DNA from: Myxococcales bacterium
GTDB lineage: Bacteria; Myxococcota_A; Polyangia; Polyangiales; Houyiibacteriaceae
Reading direction: 5' to 3'
NCBI GenBank assembly: GCA_013002645.1
Contig: JABDJF010000042.1
Span: forward strand, 1-13,247
DNA: 13,247 bases
Part shown: in pieces, positions 1 through 6,881 of the stretch
Numbering within the stretch: the first letter of the stretch is position 1
Layout: each line of letters starts with the position of its first letter
Program-made: the position numbers and the translations under genes
The notes under the pieces: generated by a model
What the model was told of the DNA's origin: nothing
Databases searched by the model: none
Seen by the model: the letters and a program-made list of their open reading frames with translations, nothing else

Positions 1-2332
1 CGCGGTTGGTGACCCGGTGCGCGATGTCTTCTTGGAGCGCCTCGGCAAGCCTCGTGGGTGACGGCGTATTGTCGCCCACTCGGACCCAGAACACGTCGAA
101 CACCTCGCCGCCGCTCTCGCGTTGCCGAGTGTAGAGCTGCGCTGCGAGGATCGAGAGATCGTGCGCCGCGAACACCGCGGTGAGATCTGCGAGCAAGCCC
201 GAGCTGTCCACGGAGACCACCACCACCGATTCCACGTCTTCGCTCGGGCCCGGGTCCACGCGAACCGTGGCAAGGCCCTCGTCGCGGTCCCGTGAAATGC
301 GCGCATGGCGCCGCACGACGTCCACGGGATTGGCGAGGAAGTAGCGATCTGGCATTTCGTCGATGAAGCTTTGAAGCTCGTCCTGCCCAGCATCCCCCGC
401 AAATCCGACGACGGCCTGGAGCTTCACGTCGAGAACCCGACTTTCCGTTAGTGCCGACGCGCCGCCTGATTCGAGCTGCGCAAGCGTCGCGAGATAGAGG
501 TCTTCGAGCGCGCGCGCCTTCCAAGAAGTCATCGCCTTTGGATTCACGGTCGAGACGACCGAAACGGTGCACAGGAACAAGTCGCGAAGGCGCTCCGGTG
601 TTTCCACCATCTTGACGACCTCGTTCAAGCCTTGCGGATCGTGGATGTCCCGCTGGGTCGCCCAGCGGTAGAGCGAGTTCTGCTCACGGACGAGCCAGGC
701 AACGTGCTGGGCGTCGACAGGAGCGAGGCCCAATCGAAGGGCCACGTTCTCGGCGAGGCGCCCGCCAGCTTGCTCTTGCTCCCGACCCCTCGTTCGACCG
801 AGTGAGTGCAGAAGCACCGCCAAGAACAGGGGAAGCCGCCTCGGCGCCTCTGCGGCGAGGCGAGCCGAGAGCGCCCGGCCGCGGCTCTCACCTCGGGTCA
901 GCGCCTGCAAATGCTCGAGCGCTTTGATCGCATGAATGTCGGCCGTGTAAACGTGGAACACGTCGTGATAGACGCGACCAACCAGCGGCTCGAACTCGGG
1001 AATCATCGCGGAAACGAGCCCAACCTCGTGGAGCTCGGCGGCGGTCGAGCGGCTACGAAAGGCCGGTTCATCGATGTTCTTGAGCAGGGACAAGAAGAGC
1101 TGCGTGGCTTCCTCGGAGTCCTGCAACCTGAGACGCCAACGCTTGTCCGGAGCAATCCGTGCGATCGCGTCCAAGGCGGAGTGGTCGGGCCGCTTGTGGT
1201 AGCGGAGAGCCTGTCGGTAGAAGCGAAACGCAAGCGCAGGATCGCCATCGAGCCGTTGAGGCTTCTCTAGGCTGATGCTCCCGTCCGCCAGAACAATCCC
1301 GTGTGCAAGCTTCCGAAACGTCGCGGCTCGGGTCCGATTGCGTGGGCGAGCGCGGTCGAGCATCCGCTCCGCCGTCAGCGCGACGATGCGAGCATGTCGA
1401 TAATACGCCTGCATGAATTGCTCGACACCTAGTGCGACGCCATCGACGAATCCGAGCTCCTGCGCGATGTCTTCTTGGTCGCCGAAGGTGAGCCGGTCCT
1501 GCTGACGGCCTGCGCGCAGATGCAGGAGGTTGCGAACGCGCCAGAGCATCTCGCGAGCGTCTTCGAGCTCCCGAACCTCGCGCGCCAGAAGCGCTCCCGT
1601 TCGGACGTAGTCCTGCTCGTTCCTCGCGCCCCAGCGTGCTCGTGCGGCCCATTCGGCGACATCCAAGTCTCTGAGCCCGCCGCGCCCCTGCTTCACGTCG
1701 GGCTCGAGAAGGTAGAGGCTTCCACCGAAACGGCGATGGCGTGTCTCCGTGTCCTGCTCCAGCGCGGCAAGGAACTCGACCAGGTGCGGCTCGAAGACCT
1801 GCTCCCGCGCTCCGCGCTCCAACTGATCGAGCAGAGAGCCACTGCCAGCGACGCGCCGGAAGTCGATGAGCGTCGTGGTCGTGCGGATGTCTTGGCGAGC
1901 TAGACTCAGCGTCTCGTCGACGCTTCGGACGGCGTGACCGATGTCGACCCCGAGGTCCCAAAGTGGGTACAGCAGCCCCTGAGCCAGGGCGGCGACGAAC
2001 GGGTCGTTCGAGTCGTCGCAGAGGAACACGACGTCGACGTCGCTGTTGAGACCAAGCGTCGAGCGGCCGTAACCTCCCACCGCGACCAGAGCGACTCGCC
2101 CACGCGGCTCTAGACCCAGGGCGCGCGTGGCCGCATCGGAAGCGCAGTAGAGGGCGCTCAGCAGGCCGTCGAGGGCGCGGGCGTGCGAGCGAGCCGTGCC
2201 AACGCCTGGGTCTCCTCGGCGCACGGCGTCCTCGAACGCCCGGCGATAACCACCGAGGTATCCGCTGCAGGTCTTGCCGAGCGAAGGTGCGAGCCCACCC
2301 AGATCGACGACCGGACTGGAACCATCCGACAA
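1..2332 (-). CDS. glnD: [Protein-PII] uridylyltransferase GlnD, 3' end cut by window
   Basis: GlnD senses glutamine and controls nitrogen metabolism by adding UMP to, and normally removing it from, the PII protein. One frame stays open over 777 codons. The nucleotidyltransferase domain has GGYGR at residues 86-90 and the acidic SDVD motif (D98, D100), followed by the GlnD-typical LEPDVKQGRGGLRDL stretch. The HD domain (about residues 455-580) keeps HVYTADIH. However, the metal-binding HD pair is H509-S510, the usual GRGGDHSE is GRTRGREQEQ, and the usual LVRHH is LVREQ. An ACT domain follows near the left edge; the second ACT domain lies outside the window. The start is TTG at 2332, because an in-frame TAA lies two codons upstream and no early ATG or GTG exists; no clear Shine-Dalgarno is seen. 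The gene lies 48 bp after the amidase on the same strand, so cotranscription is likely. Family identity is certain. Loss of uridylyl-removing activity is inferred. Confidence 0.93.
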   Translation of the reverse strand, partial: MSDGSSPVVDLGGLAPSLGKTCSGYLGGYRRAFEDAVRRGDPGVGTARSHARALDGLLSALYCASDAATRALGLEPRGRVALVAVGGYGRSTLGLNSDVDVVFLCDDSNDPFVAALAQGLLYPLWDLGVDIGHAVRSVDETLSLARQDIRTTTTLIDFRRVAGSGSLLDQLERGAREQVFEPHLVEFLAALEQDTETRHRRFGGSLYLLEPDVKQGRGGLRDLDVAEWAARARWGARNEQDYVRTGALLAREVRELEDAREMLWRVRNLLHLRAGRQQDRLTFGDQEDIAQELGFVDGVALGVEQFMQAYYRHARIVALTAERMLDRARPRNRTRAATFRKLAHGIVLADGSISLEKPQRLDGDPALAFRFYRQALRYHKRPDHSALDAIARIAPDKRWRLRLQDSEEATQLFLSLLKNIDEPAFRSRSTAAELHEVGLVSAMIPEFEPLVGRVYHDVFHVYTADIHAIKALEHLQALTRGESRGRALSARLAAEAPRRLPLFLAVLLHSLGRTRGREQEQAGGRLAENVALRLGLAPVDAQHVAWLVREQNSLYRWATQRDIHDPQGLNEVVKMVETPERLRDLFLCTVSVVSTVNPKAMTSWKARALEDLYLATLAQLESGGASALTESRVLDVKLQAVVGFAGDAGQDELQSFIDEMPDRYFLANPVDVVRRHARISRDRDEGLATVRVDPGPSEDVESVVVVSVDSSGLLADLTAVFAAHDLSILAAQLYTRQRESGGEVFDVFWVRVGDNTPSPTRLAEALQEDIAHRVTNR
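18..35. repeat. 18-bp direct repeat, copy 1 (inside glnD)
   Basis: TGCGCGATGTCTTCTTGG occurs here and again at 1461-1478, both inside glnD and in the same reading frame. Each copy encodes Gln-Glu-Asp-Ile-Ala on the minus strand. This is probably shared codon choice for a short similar peptide rather than a functional element. Confidence 0.6.
1461..1478. repeat. 18-bp direct repeat, copy 2 (inside glnD)
   Basis: Exact second copy of the 18-mer at 18-35. Here it encodes part of DQEDIAQ in the helical region between the nucleotidyltransferase and HD domains of GlnD. Confidence 0.6.
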
Positions 2333-2380
2333 AGGTTAGCGAGTATGACCGTCGACCCCGCGATCGGCAAGCGATCCCGC

Positions 2381-3595
2381 CTATCGAGTCACGAGGTAGG
2401 ACGCGATGCCGGATGCGATGCCGTCGGCGAGGGCGTGGCGATATCGATGCTTGGTCAGCGCGCGCGCCTCGGGCTCGTACGTCAGAAAGGACGCTTCGAG
2501 AAGCACCGACGGCATGCGGGCGCCCACCAACACGTAGAACATCGCGCGTCGCACGCCGCGATCGGTAAGCCTCGGGAGCACGGTGCGACCGCGTTTCAGG
2601 GTGTGGCGCTGAATCTTTCCGGCCAAAGTCAGCGAGCCCTCTACTTGGCTCTTCCGATGATGCTCGGCGAGCAGGCTCTGAATACCGGTTACCTCGGCGA
2701 CGCGCGTACCATTTTCGCGCGCGGCGAGACGAAGCGCCTGACGGTTATTCGTGGTGTCTAGAACGAAGGTGGTCACGCCTCCTCTGCGAACCTGCTCTGA
2801 GCTGGCGTTTAGATGGATCGAGACGAACACGTCTGCCTCCATCGCGTTCGCCTGAGCGCAACGTTCTTCGAGCGAGAGATCGACGTCGCTCGACCGGGTG
2901 AGCATGACGCGCGAACGCGGCATGATGGCGCGCAACCTAGCTGCCGCCAGCTCAGCCAACTCGAGCGCCAGCTGCGACTCGACGAGACCGTATCGATCGT
3001 TTGCGGCTCCGGGTTCTTGACCGCCGTGACCTGGGTCGAGGACCACCAGGGGCCTTCTCTTCTTTCGTGAGGGCCGCGCCGCGCTGACGTCGACGACGAC
3101 GCGGTACGGGTCGGTCAGGAAGAAGAGCCGGCCGGTCGCAGTCGGATAGAGATCCAAGACGACGCGAGGGTTCGGCGTCGCCAGCCGGACGCGCTGCAGG
3201 CCTCCTCGCTCGACAGCCTGAGAAACCGGGACGCTGGCGTCCCATTCGACGTCCTCCAGCTCGATTGCGATACGAGGCGGCAGCATTCCTTCGGCGGGCA
3301 GCTGCTTCTGTGTGAACAGCGGAGCTCCTTCGAAGAGCAGCACGACCCGTGCACCGGCCGCTTCCTTCGCATCAGCTCCGTACACGTCGATGCGGAGCAG
3401 CCGAGCCTTTTCAACTGGGGGTTCAGCTGGCACGGCGAGCTCCACCGACGGCGCGGAAAGCTCCTGCTGGCGCCGCGGAGACGACTCAGCCGTGCAGCCC
3501 CAGGCGGACAGAAGCAGCCCGAGCACAAAGAGACTTCCTGTGTCTACCCCGCTTCGAATGGACGCGTGTGTACGCGACGAGCGCGTGAGCGTCAA
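2381..3595 (-). CDS. Lipoprotein N-acetylmuramoyl-L-alanine amidase (AMIN + Amidase_3, AmiB/AmiC-like)
   Basis: A zinc amidase that cleaves the bond between MurNAc and L-Ala in peptidoglycan, typically at the division septum. The 404 residues begin with an Arg-rich n-region, a hydrophobic stretch and a lipobox-like SAWGC with Cys34. This suggests an outer-membrane or periplasm-anchored lipoprotein, although Trp at -2 is unusual. Residues about 45-160 look like an AMIN domain (RVVLDLYPTATGRLFFL, DPYRVVVDV). The Amidase_3 domain (about 182-402) has all ligands: DPGHGG with H190, E206 in GLVESQ, H261 in SIHLNAS, and the catalytic E367 in LLEASFLT. The segment between H261 and E367 (LAARENGT...LLAEHHRKS) matches the region holding the regulatory helix in AmiB/AmiC, so activation by a LytM-type partner is plausible. 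The start is TTG at 3595: a TAG lies upstream in frame, and the next internal GTG would remove the charged n-region. The gene is divergent from purM and upstream of glnD. Confidence 0.9.
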   Translation of the reverse strand: MTLTRSSRTHASIRSGVDTGSLFVLGLLLSAWGCTAESSPRRQQELSAPSVELAVPAEPPVEKARLLRIDVYGADAKEAAGARVVLLFEGAPLFTQKQLPAEGMLPPRIAIELEDVEWDASVPVSQAVERGGLQRVRLATPNPRVVLDLYPTATGRLFFLTDPYRVVVDVSAARPSRKKRRPLVVLDPGHGGQEPGAANDRYGLVESQLALELAELAAARLRAIMPRSRVMLTRSSDVDLSLEERCAQANAMEADVFVSIHLNASSEQVRRGGVTTFVLDTTNNRQALRLAARENGTRVAEVTGIQSLLAEHHRKSQVEGSLTLAGKIQRHTLKRGRTVLPRLTDRGVRRAMFYVLVGARMPSVLLEASFLTYEPEARALTKHRYRHALADGIASGIASYLVTR

Positions 3596-3614
3596 CGGAG
3601 CGTCGCTCGTTGAC
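3591..3614. promoter_or_regulatory. Inverted repeat at the divergent amidase/purM junction
   Basis: GTCAACG (3591-3597) and CGTTGAC (3608-3614) are perfect inverted arms with a 10-base spacer, which itself contains AGCG-T-CGCT. The whole is a near-continuous imperfect palindrome of 24 bases. It covers the TTG start of the amidase gene and lies 31 bases before the purM ATG. It could be an operator for one or both genes or an RNA hairpin. No regulator is recognisable from the sequence, and no clear -35/-10 pair is seen in the 50 bp between the genes. Confidence 0.3.
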
Positions 3615-3645
3615 CCGCTCGGGTCGATCGCCTAGCTTCCGCGGC

Positions 3646-4671
3646 ATGGCGGGGTTGACCTATCGCGACGCCGGAGTCGACATCGAGGCGGGCGAACAGC
3701 TCGTCGAACGGATCAAACCGCTCGCCCAGTCGACTCATTCACAATACGTGCTCGGTTCCCTCGGCGGCTTCGCCGGCCTCTGCTCGATACCGAGCGACAT
3801 CGAGGACCCAATCCTGGTTTCTGGAACCGACGGCGTCGGAACAAAGCTCAAGCTGGCCTTCGAGCTCGGGCGTCACGACACGATCGGCATCGATCTGGTA
3901 GCCATGTGCGTCAACGATATCATCACGGTGGGCGCCAAGCCGTTGTTCTTCCTTGATTACTTTGCGACATCGAAACTCGATGTGGACCAGGGCGAGGCGG
4001 TCGTAAAGGGCATCGCCGAAGGGTGTCGCCAGTCCGAGTGCGCACTCATCGGCGGCGAGACGGCTGAGCTACCCGGGTTCTACGCCTCTGGGGAATACGA
4101 CTTGGCGGGCTTCGCTGTGGGCGTCGTCGGCCGCAAGCGCATCATCGACGGCAAGGCGACCAAGCTCGGCGACAAGCTAGTCGGTATTGCCTCTTCGGGA
4201 TTGCACTCGAACGGTTTCTCGTTGGCGAGGCGCGTGCTCATGGAGGGCGATGCGCGGCTCTCGCTGCAAAGCGATTTCGGGCCCCATGGGACGCTCGGTG
4301 ACGCGCTCCTCCGGCCCACGCGAATCTACGTGAAGGCGGCGCAAATTGCGCTGGAGCACGGAGTGCACGCCATGTGCCACATCACGGGCGGCGGGCTGCC
4401 CGAGAACCTGCCTCGCGTGACTCCCGAAGGCCTTGGCGTCGCGATCGACGCAGGCTCCTGGACGGTCGACCCAATCTTCGCTCTCATCCAGGCACGGGGC
4501 GTCGTCGCGGATGCCGAGATGCGGCGCACGTTCAACATGGGCGTCGGCTTCACGATGGTCGTGGCGCCAGATCGCGCGACGCAACTGGTGGACGCGCTCA
4601 ACGCCAACGGCGAACGCGCCTTCATCATGGGCGAGGTCGTCGACCACGAAGGCGTTTCTTTCTCCTCGTAG
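3646..4671 (+). CDS. purM: Phosphoribosylformylglycinamidine cyclo-ligase (AIR synthetase)
   Basis: PurM closes FGAM to 5-aminoimidazole ribonucleotide with ATP, the fifth step of de novo purine synthesis, in the cytosol. The 341-residue product has the usual length. Family signatures appear in order: GVDIEAGEQLVERIKPLAQ at the N-terminus, DGVGTKLKL (D62-K67) for ATP and metal binding, GIDLVAMCVNDIITVGAKPLFFLDY, CALIGGETAELPGFY, GLHSNGFSL, HITGGGLPENLPR and TFNMGVGFTMV. The ATG at 3646 is chosen because family N-termini begin here; an in-frame TTG at 3610 would add 12 residues of unlike sequence. No strong Shine-Dalgarno is seen. It is the first gene of a tight plus-strand cluster, with purN starting 8 bp after its stop. 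Nothing in the protein looks altered. Confidence 0.97.
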   Translation: MAGLTYRDAGVDIEAGEQLVERIKPLAQSTHSQYVLGSLGGFAGLCSIPSDIEDPILVSGTDGVGTKLKLAFELGRHDTIGIDLVAMCVNDIITVGAKPLFFLDYFATSKLDVDQGEAVVKGIAEGCRQSECALIGGETAELPGFYASGEYDLAGFAVGVVGRKRIIDGKATKLGDKLVGIASSGLHSNGFSLARRVLMEGDARLSLQSDFGPHGTLGDALLRPTRIYVKAAQIALEHGVHAMCHITGGGLPENLPRVTPEGLGVAIDAGSWTVDPIFALIQARGVVADAEMRRTFNMGVGFTMVVAPDRATQLVDALNANGERAFIMGEVVDHEGVSFSS

Positions 4672-4679
4672 AGCCAGTC

Positions 4680-5318
4680 ATGGACATCGTCGTTCTCGTT
4701 TCCGGTCGTGGTTCGAACTTGAAAGCGGTTTGCCACGCCATCGACGCAGGAACGTGCGTCGCGAACATCGTAGGCGTCGTTTCCGATCGAAAGAAAGCCG
4801 CGGCGCTCGACTTCGCAGAGGCGCGAGGAATCCCCAGTTGCGTGGTTGCACTTCGCAAAGGCGATGACCGCGACCTATGGAACGACTCGCTCGCCGAAAC
4901 GGTGACATCGATGAATCCAAGCCTGGTCGTCTTGGCGGGGTTCATGCGGGTTTTGGGGCCCCCTTTGCTGGAACGCTTTCCAGGTCGCATCGTCAACGTC
5001 CACCCTGCCCTGCTTCCTTCATTCCCCGGGCACAACGGACCGCAAGACGCCCTCGACGGCGGAGTGCGCGTCAGTGGATGTACGGTCCACGTCGTCGATG
5101 CCGGCGTGGACACCGGTCCGATCATTGCGCAGGCAGCCGTTCCCGTCCTCGCCGGTGACAGTGCGGACTCGCTACACGCGCGAATCCAAGTTCAGGAGCA
5201 CCGGCTCCTGCCGGCAGTGATTCACCAGATCGCAATAGGGGCAATCACGCTCGACCCGTTCACCGTGAGCACCGCTGTTGCCGACCCGAGTCGATCGCTG
5301 ACTGTGCCGGACGCATAG
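4680..5318 (+). CDS. purN: Phosphoribosylglycinamide formyltransferase (GART)
   Basis: PurN transfers a formyl group from 10-formyltetrahydrofolate to GAR, the third step of purine synthesis. The product has 212 residues. The phosphate-binding SGRGSN is at residues 8-13. The catalytic residues fall at the Escherichia coli numbering: N106 and H108 in NVHPALLPSFPG, H137 in GCTVHVVD, and D144 in GVDTGPII. The ATG at 4680 is fixed by homology; the frame is open further upstream inside purM, but that part is shadow sequence. With purM 8 bp upstream and the next gene 4 bp downstream, the three are almost certainly cotranscribed. The last 20 or so residues (after AIGAITLD) form a poorly conserved tail. 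Confidence 0.97.
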   Translation: MDIVVLVSGRGSNLKAVCHAIDAGTCVANIVGVVSDRKKAAALDFAEARGIPSCVVALRKGDDRDLWNDSLAETVTSMNPSLVVLAGFMRVLGPPLLERFPGRIVNVHPALLPSFPGHNGPQDALDGGVRVSGCTVHVVDAGVDTGPIIAQAAVPVLAGDSADSLHARIQVQEHRLLPAVIHQIAIGAITLDPFTVSTAVADPSRSLTVPDA

Positions 5319-5322
5319 ACCC

Positions 5323-6846
5323 GTGCCGACGAGCTTCTACGACGTCGTGGTTCTAGGCACCCGACTCGAGCCGCTTCTGTGTGCAGCCCTGCTGGCGCGC
5401 GAGGGCCTTCGCGTTCTCGTACTCGGTCAGGGGGTGCCCGAACCGTTCTACCGCTTGGCCGGTGTCGAGATCGAACCTTACGGATTGACGATGGAGGGTG
5501 CGCAAAGCCCAATCGTTCAGAGTACCTTGGAAGACCTCGCGCTTCGGCAGGACGTCCGGCAGCGCTTGGCGGATCGAGACAGCGTATTTCAGTTGCTGCT
5601 GCCAGAGCATCGCTTGGATGTTTACCCCGACGCCGATAGGTGGTTGGCGGAGTTGTGGCGCGAGTTCCCGGCTGTGCAGCGCCAGGGCACCGATATCACT
5701 CGCACGCTAGCCGAGGTGCGAAGCGAGCTCGACGCGGTGGTCGCACCAGGGCTCGTTTGGCCCCCGGAGACGTTTATTGAACGGCAGCGGTTTTCAATGA
5801 CCGCTGCGGTGCAGCGATTCGATCGGCAGGGGCAAGGTTGGACATCGTGGAACCAACTCGCGGTGCGGCACCCCTTGCGGACCGCGTTCGAGGCGGTTCT
5901 TCCCCACCTCTCGGGCCTGGTTACCTCGCAGCATGCGGATTCCACTCGCGCGCGGTTGCACGGCCACATGATGGCGGGCGTGAGGGAGCTCAGTGGCGGT
6001 TGGTCATGGTTCCAGGAGACGCTCTTCGCGCGCATTCGGTCTTGGGGCGGGGATGTGAGACCTCGCGAGAGGGCCGATTCCATTCGCCACGAAGGCAGGC
6101 GCGGTCACAGCATTCATGTGGTGCGCACCGACGAGGAGATCGGTTGCTCGCAGATCGCCCACGGAACGCCGATCAGCGAGCTCTCCCAGTTGCTGCCCGA
6201 ACGCGGTTCGATGGGCGCGATGTTCGAACGCGTGGGCGAACCTCGTGCTCGCGCATACCGTTGCTCGGTTCACTTCCTGGCGGAAAAGCGAGGCATTCCA
6301 GATGCACTCGGCCCGCTTGCCTTGCGCTGCACGAGTGCGACCGACCCGAGCCAAGCCTTCGTGCTGCGCAGTCGCGATGTGGATCCCAATCGCATACTTC
6401 TCTCCGCGACCCGCCTCGTCGAGGAGCACCTGGTCGATACCGGATCCTCGCCAATTCACTTCGTCCGCGAAGAAGCGCTGGATGCCGTTCGCGGTGTCGT
6501 TCCGTTCTTCGACGAACACGCAATCTGGGTAGACAGCCCGCACGACGGCCTGCCTCCTCGTGCATTTCGCGCCGACACGGAGCTGCCGTGCAGCGACCCT
6601 TGGACCCGAGGACCATCGACGATGAGAGCCGTGTACGACTATCCGACGCGACGAGCGTTGGGCGTGTGTGCGTTGACTACACGCACCCCCGTTCGGGGGG
6701 TGTACCTCTGCAACGAACAGGTGGCCCCCGGTCTCGGTTTGGAAGGGTCGTTTCTGACCGCGACGTCGGTCGCCAAGCTCATCGGCTCGCAGTACCGAAG
6801 ACGGGACTGGCTCCGACGCGGCCCGTGGGCCCACCGCAGCGTTTAG
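5323..6846 (+). CDS. CrtI/phytoene-desaturase-superfamily protein with degenerate nucleotide-binding motif
   Basis: I do not know a specific function. The 507-residue protein has the layout of the FAD-linked amine oxidase/CrtI superfamily. It opens with a Rossmann beta-alpha-beta unit (DVVVLGTRLEPLLCAALLA, then LRVLVLG), followed by a CrtI-like segment on lid and strand residues (about 40-110). A mid-protein GGWSWFQETLFARIRSWGGDVR block resembles the family's GGM..LP.AL....GG.IR. A C-terminal VYLCNEQVAPGLGLEGSFLTATSVAKLI block resembles the FAD-contacting G.G.PGA...G..AA end. The GxGxxG motif reads G12-T-R14-L-E-P17, so two of three glycines are lost and FAD binding is doubtful. The start is GTG at 5323, 4 bp after purN, which indicates translational linkage. 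It could be a non-redox relative, as eukaryotic Rab GDI is within the same fold, or a divergent FAD enzyme. The stop at 6844-6846 touches a candidate sigma-54 promoter. Confidence 0.6.
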   Translation: MPTSFYDVVVLGTRLEPLLCAALLAREGLRVLVLGQGVPEPFYRLAGVEIEPYGLTMEGAQSPIVQSTLEDLALRQDVRQRLADRDSVFQLLLPEHRLDVYPDADRWLAELWREFPAVQRQGTDITRTLAEVRSELDAVVAPGLVWPPETFIERQRFSMTAAVQRFDRQGQGWTSWNQLAVRHPLRTAFEAVLPHLSGLVTSQHADSTRARLHGHMMAGVRELSGGWSWFQETLFARIRSWGGDVRPRERADSIRHEGRRGHSIHVVRTDEEIGCSQIAHGTPISELSQLLPERGSMGAMFERVGEPRARAYRCSVHFLAEKRGIPDALGPLALRCTSATDPSQAFVLRSRDVDPNRILLSATRLVEEHLVDTGSSPIHFVREEALDAVRGVVPFFDEHAIWVDSPHDGLPPRAFRADTELPCSDPWTRGPSTMRAVYDYPTRRALGVCALTTRTPVRGVYLCNEQVAPGLGLEGSFLTATSVAKLIGSQYRRRDWLRRGPWAHRSV

Positions 6847-6861
6847 GGCACACCTCTTGCC
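6846..6861 (+). promoter_or_regulatory. Candidate sigma-54 (RpoN) promoter of pilT
   Basis: GGGCACACCTCTTGCC matches the -24/-12 consensus TGGCACRNNNNTTGCW at every defined position except the first and the last. GG (6847-6848) and GC (6859-6860) are exactly 12 bases apart, as RpoN promoters require. Transcription would start near 6872, about 10 bases before the pilT ATG. The site begins on the last base of the upstream stop codon. RpoN with PilR controls pilus genes in Myxococcus and Pseudomonas, which fits the position. No enhancer site was identified. Confidence 0.5.
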
Positions 6862-6881
6862 GCTCTGATATGCTTTACCGC

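Noticed and set aside
1068..1961. Long minus-strand open frame of 297 codons
   Set aside because: It is a Ser/Arg/Pro-rich out-of-frame shadow of glnD. The true glnD frame runs through the whole stretch with clear motifs.
1..2332. glnD as a broken pseudogene, since no single ATG-initiated frame covers it
   Set aside because: Codon-by-codon reading shows one uninterrupted frame from TTG 2332 to the left edge. Only the start codon is unusual.
2333..2380. GATCG-CTTGC-CGATC hairpin between the amidase and glnD as a terminator
   Set aside because: The stem is only 5 bp with no T-run after it, and the genes look cotranscribed.
806..2761. Plus-strand open frames antisense to glnD and the amidase (154, 142 and 192 codons)
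   Set aside because: They lie opposite genes with strong family motifs, have no recognisable domains, and arise from high GC content.
5838..6881. N-terminal extension of the pilT frame back to 5838
   Set aside because: It overlaps the CrtI-like gene in another frame with Arg/Ser-rich composition. PilT homology begins at 6882.
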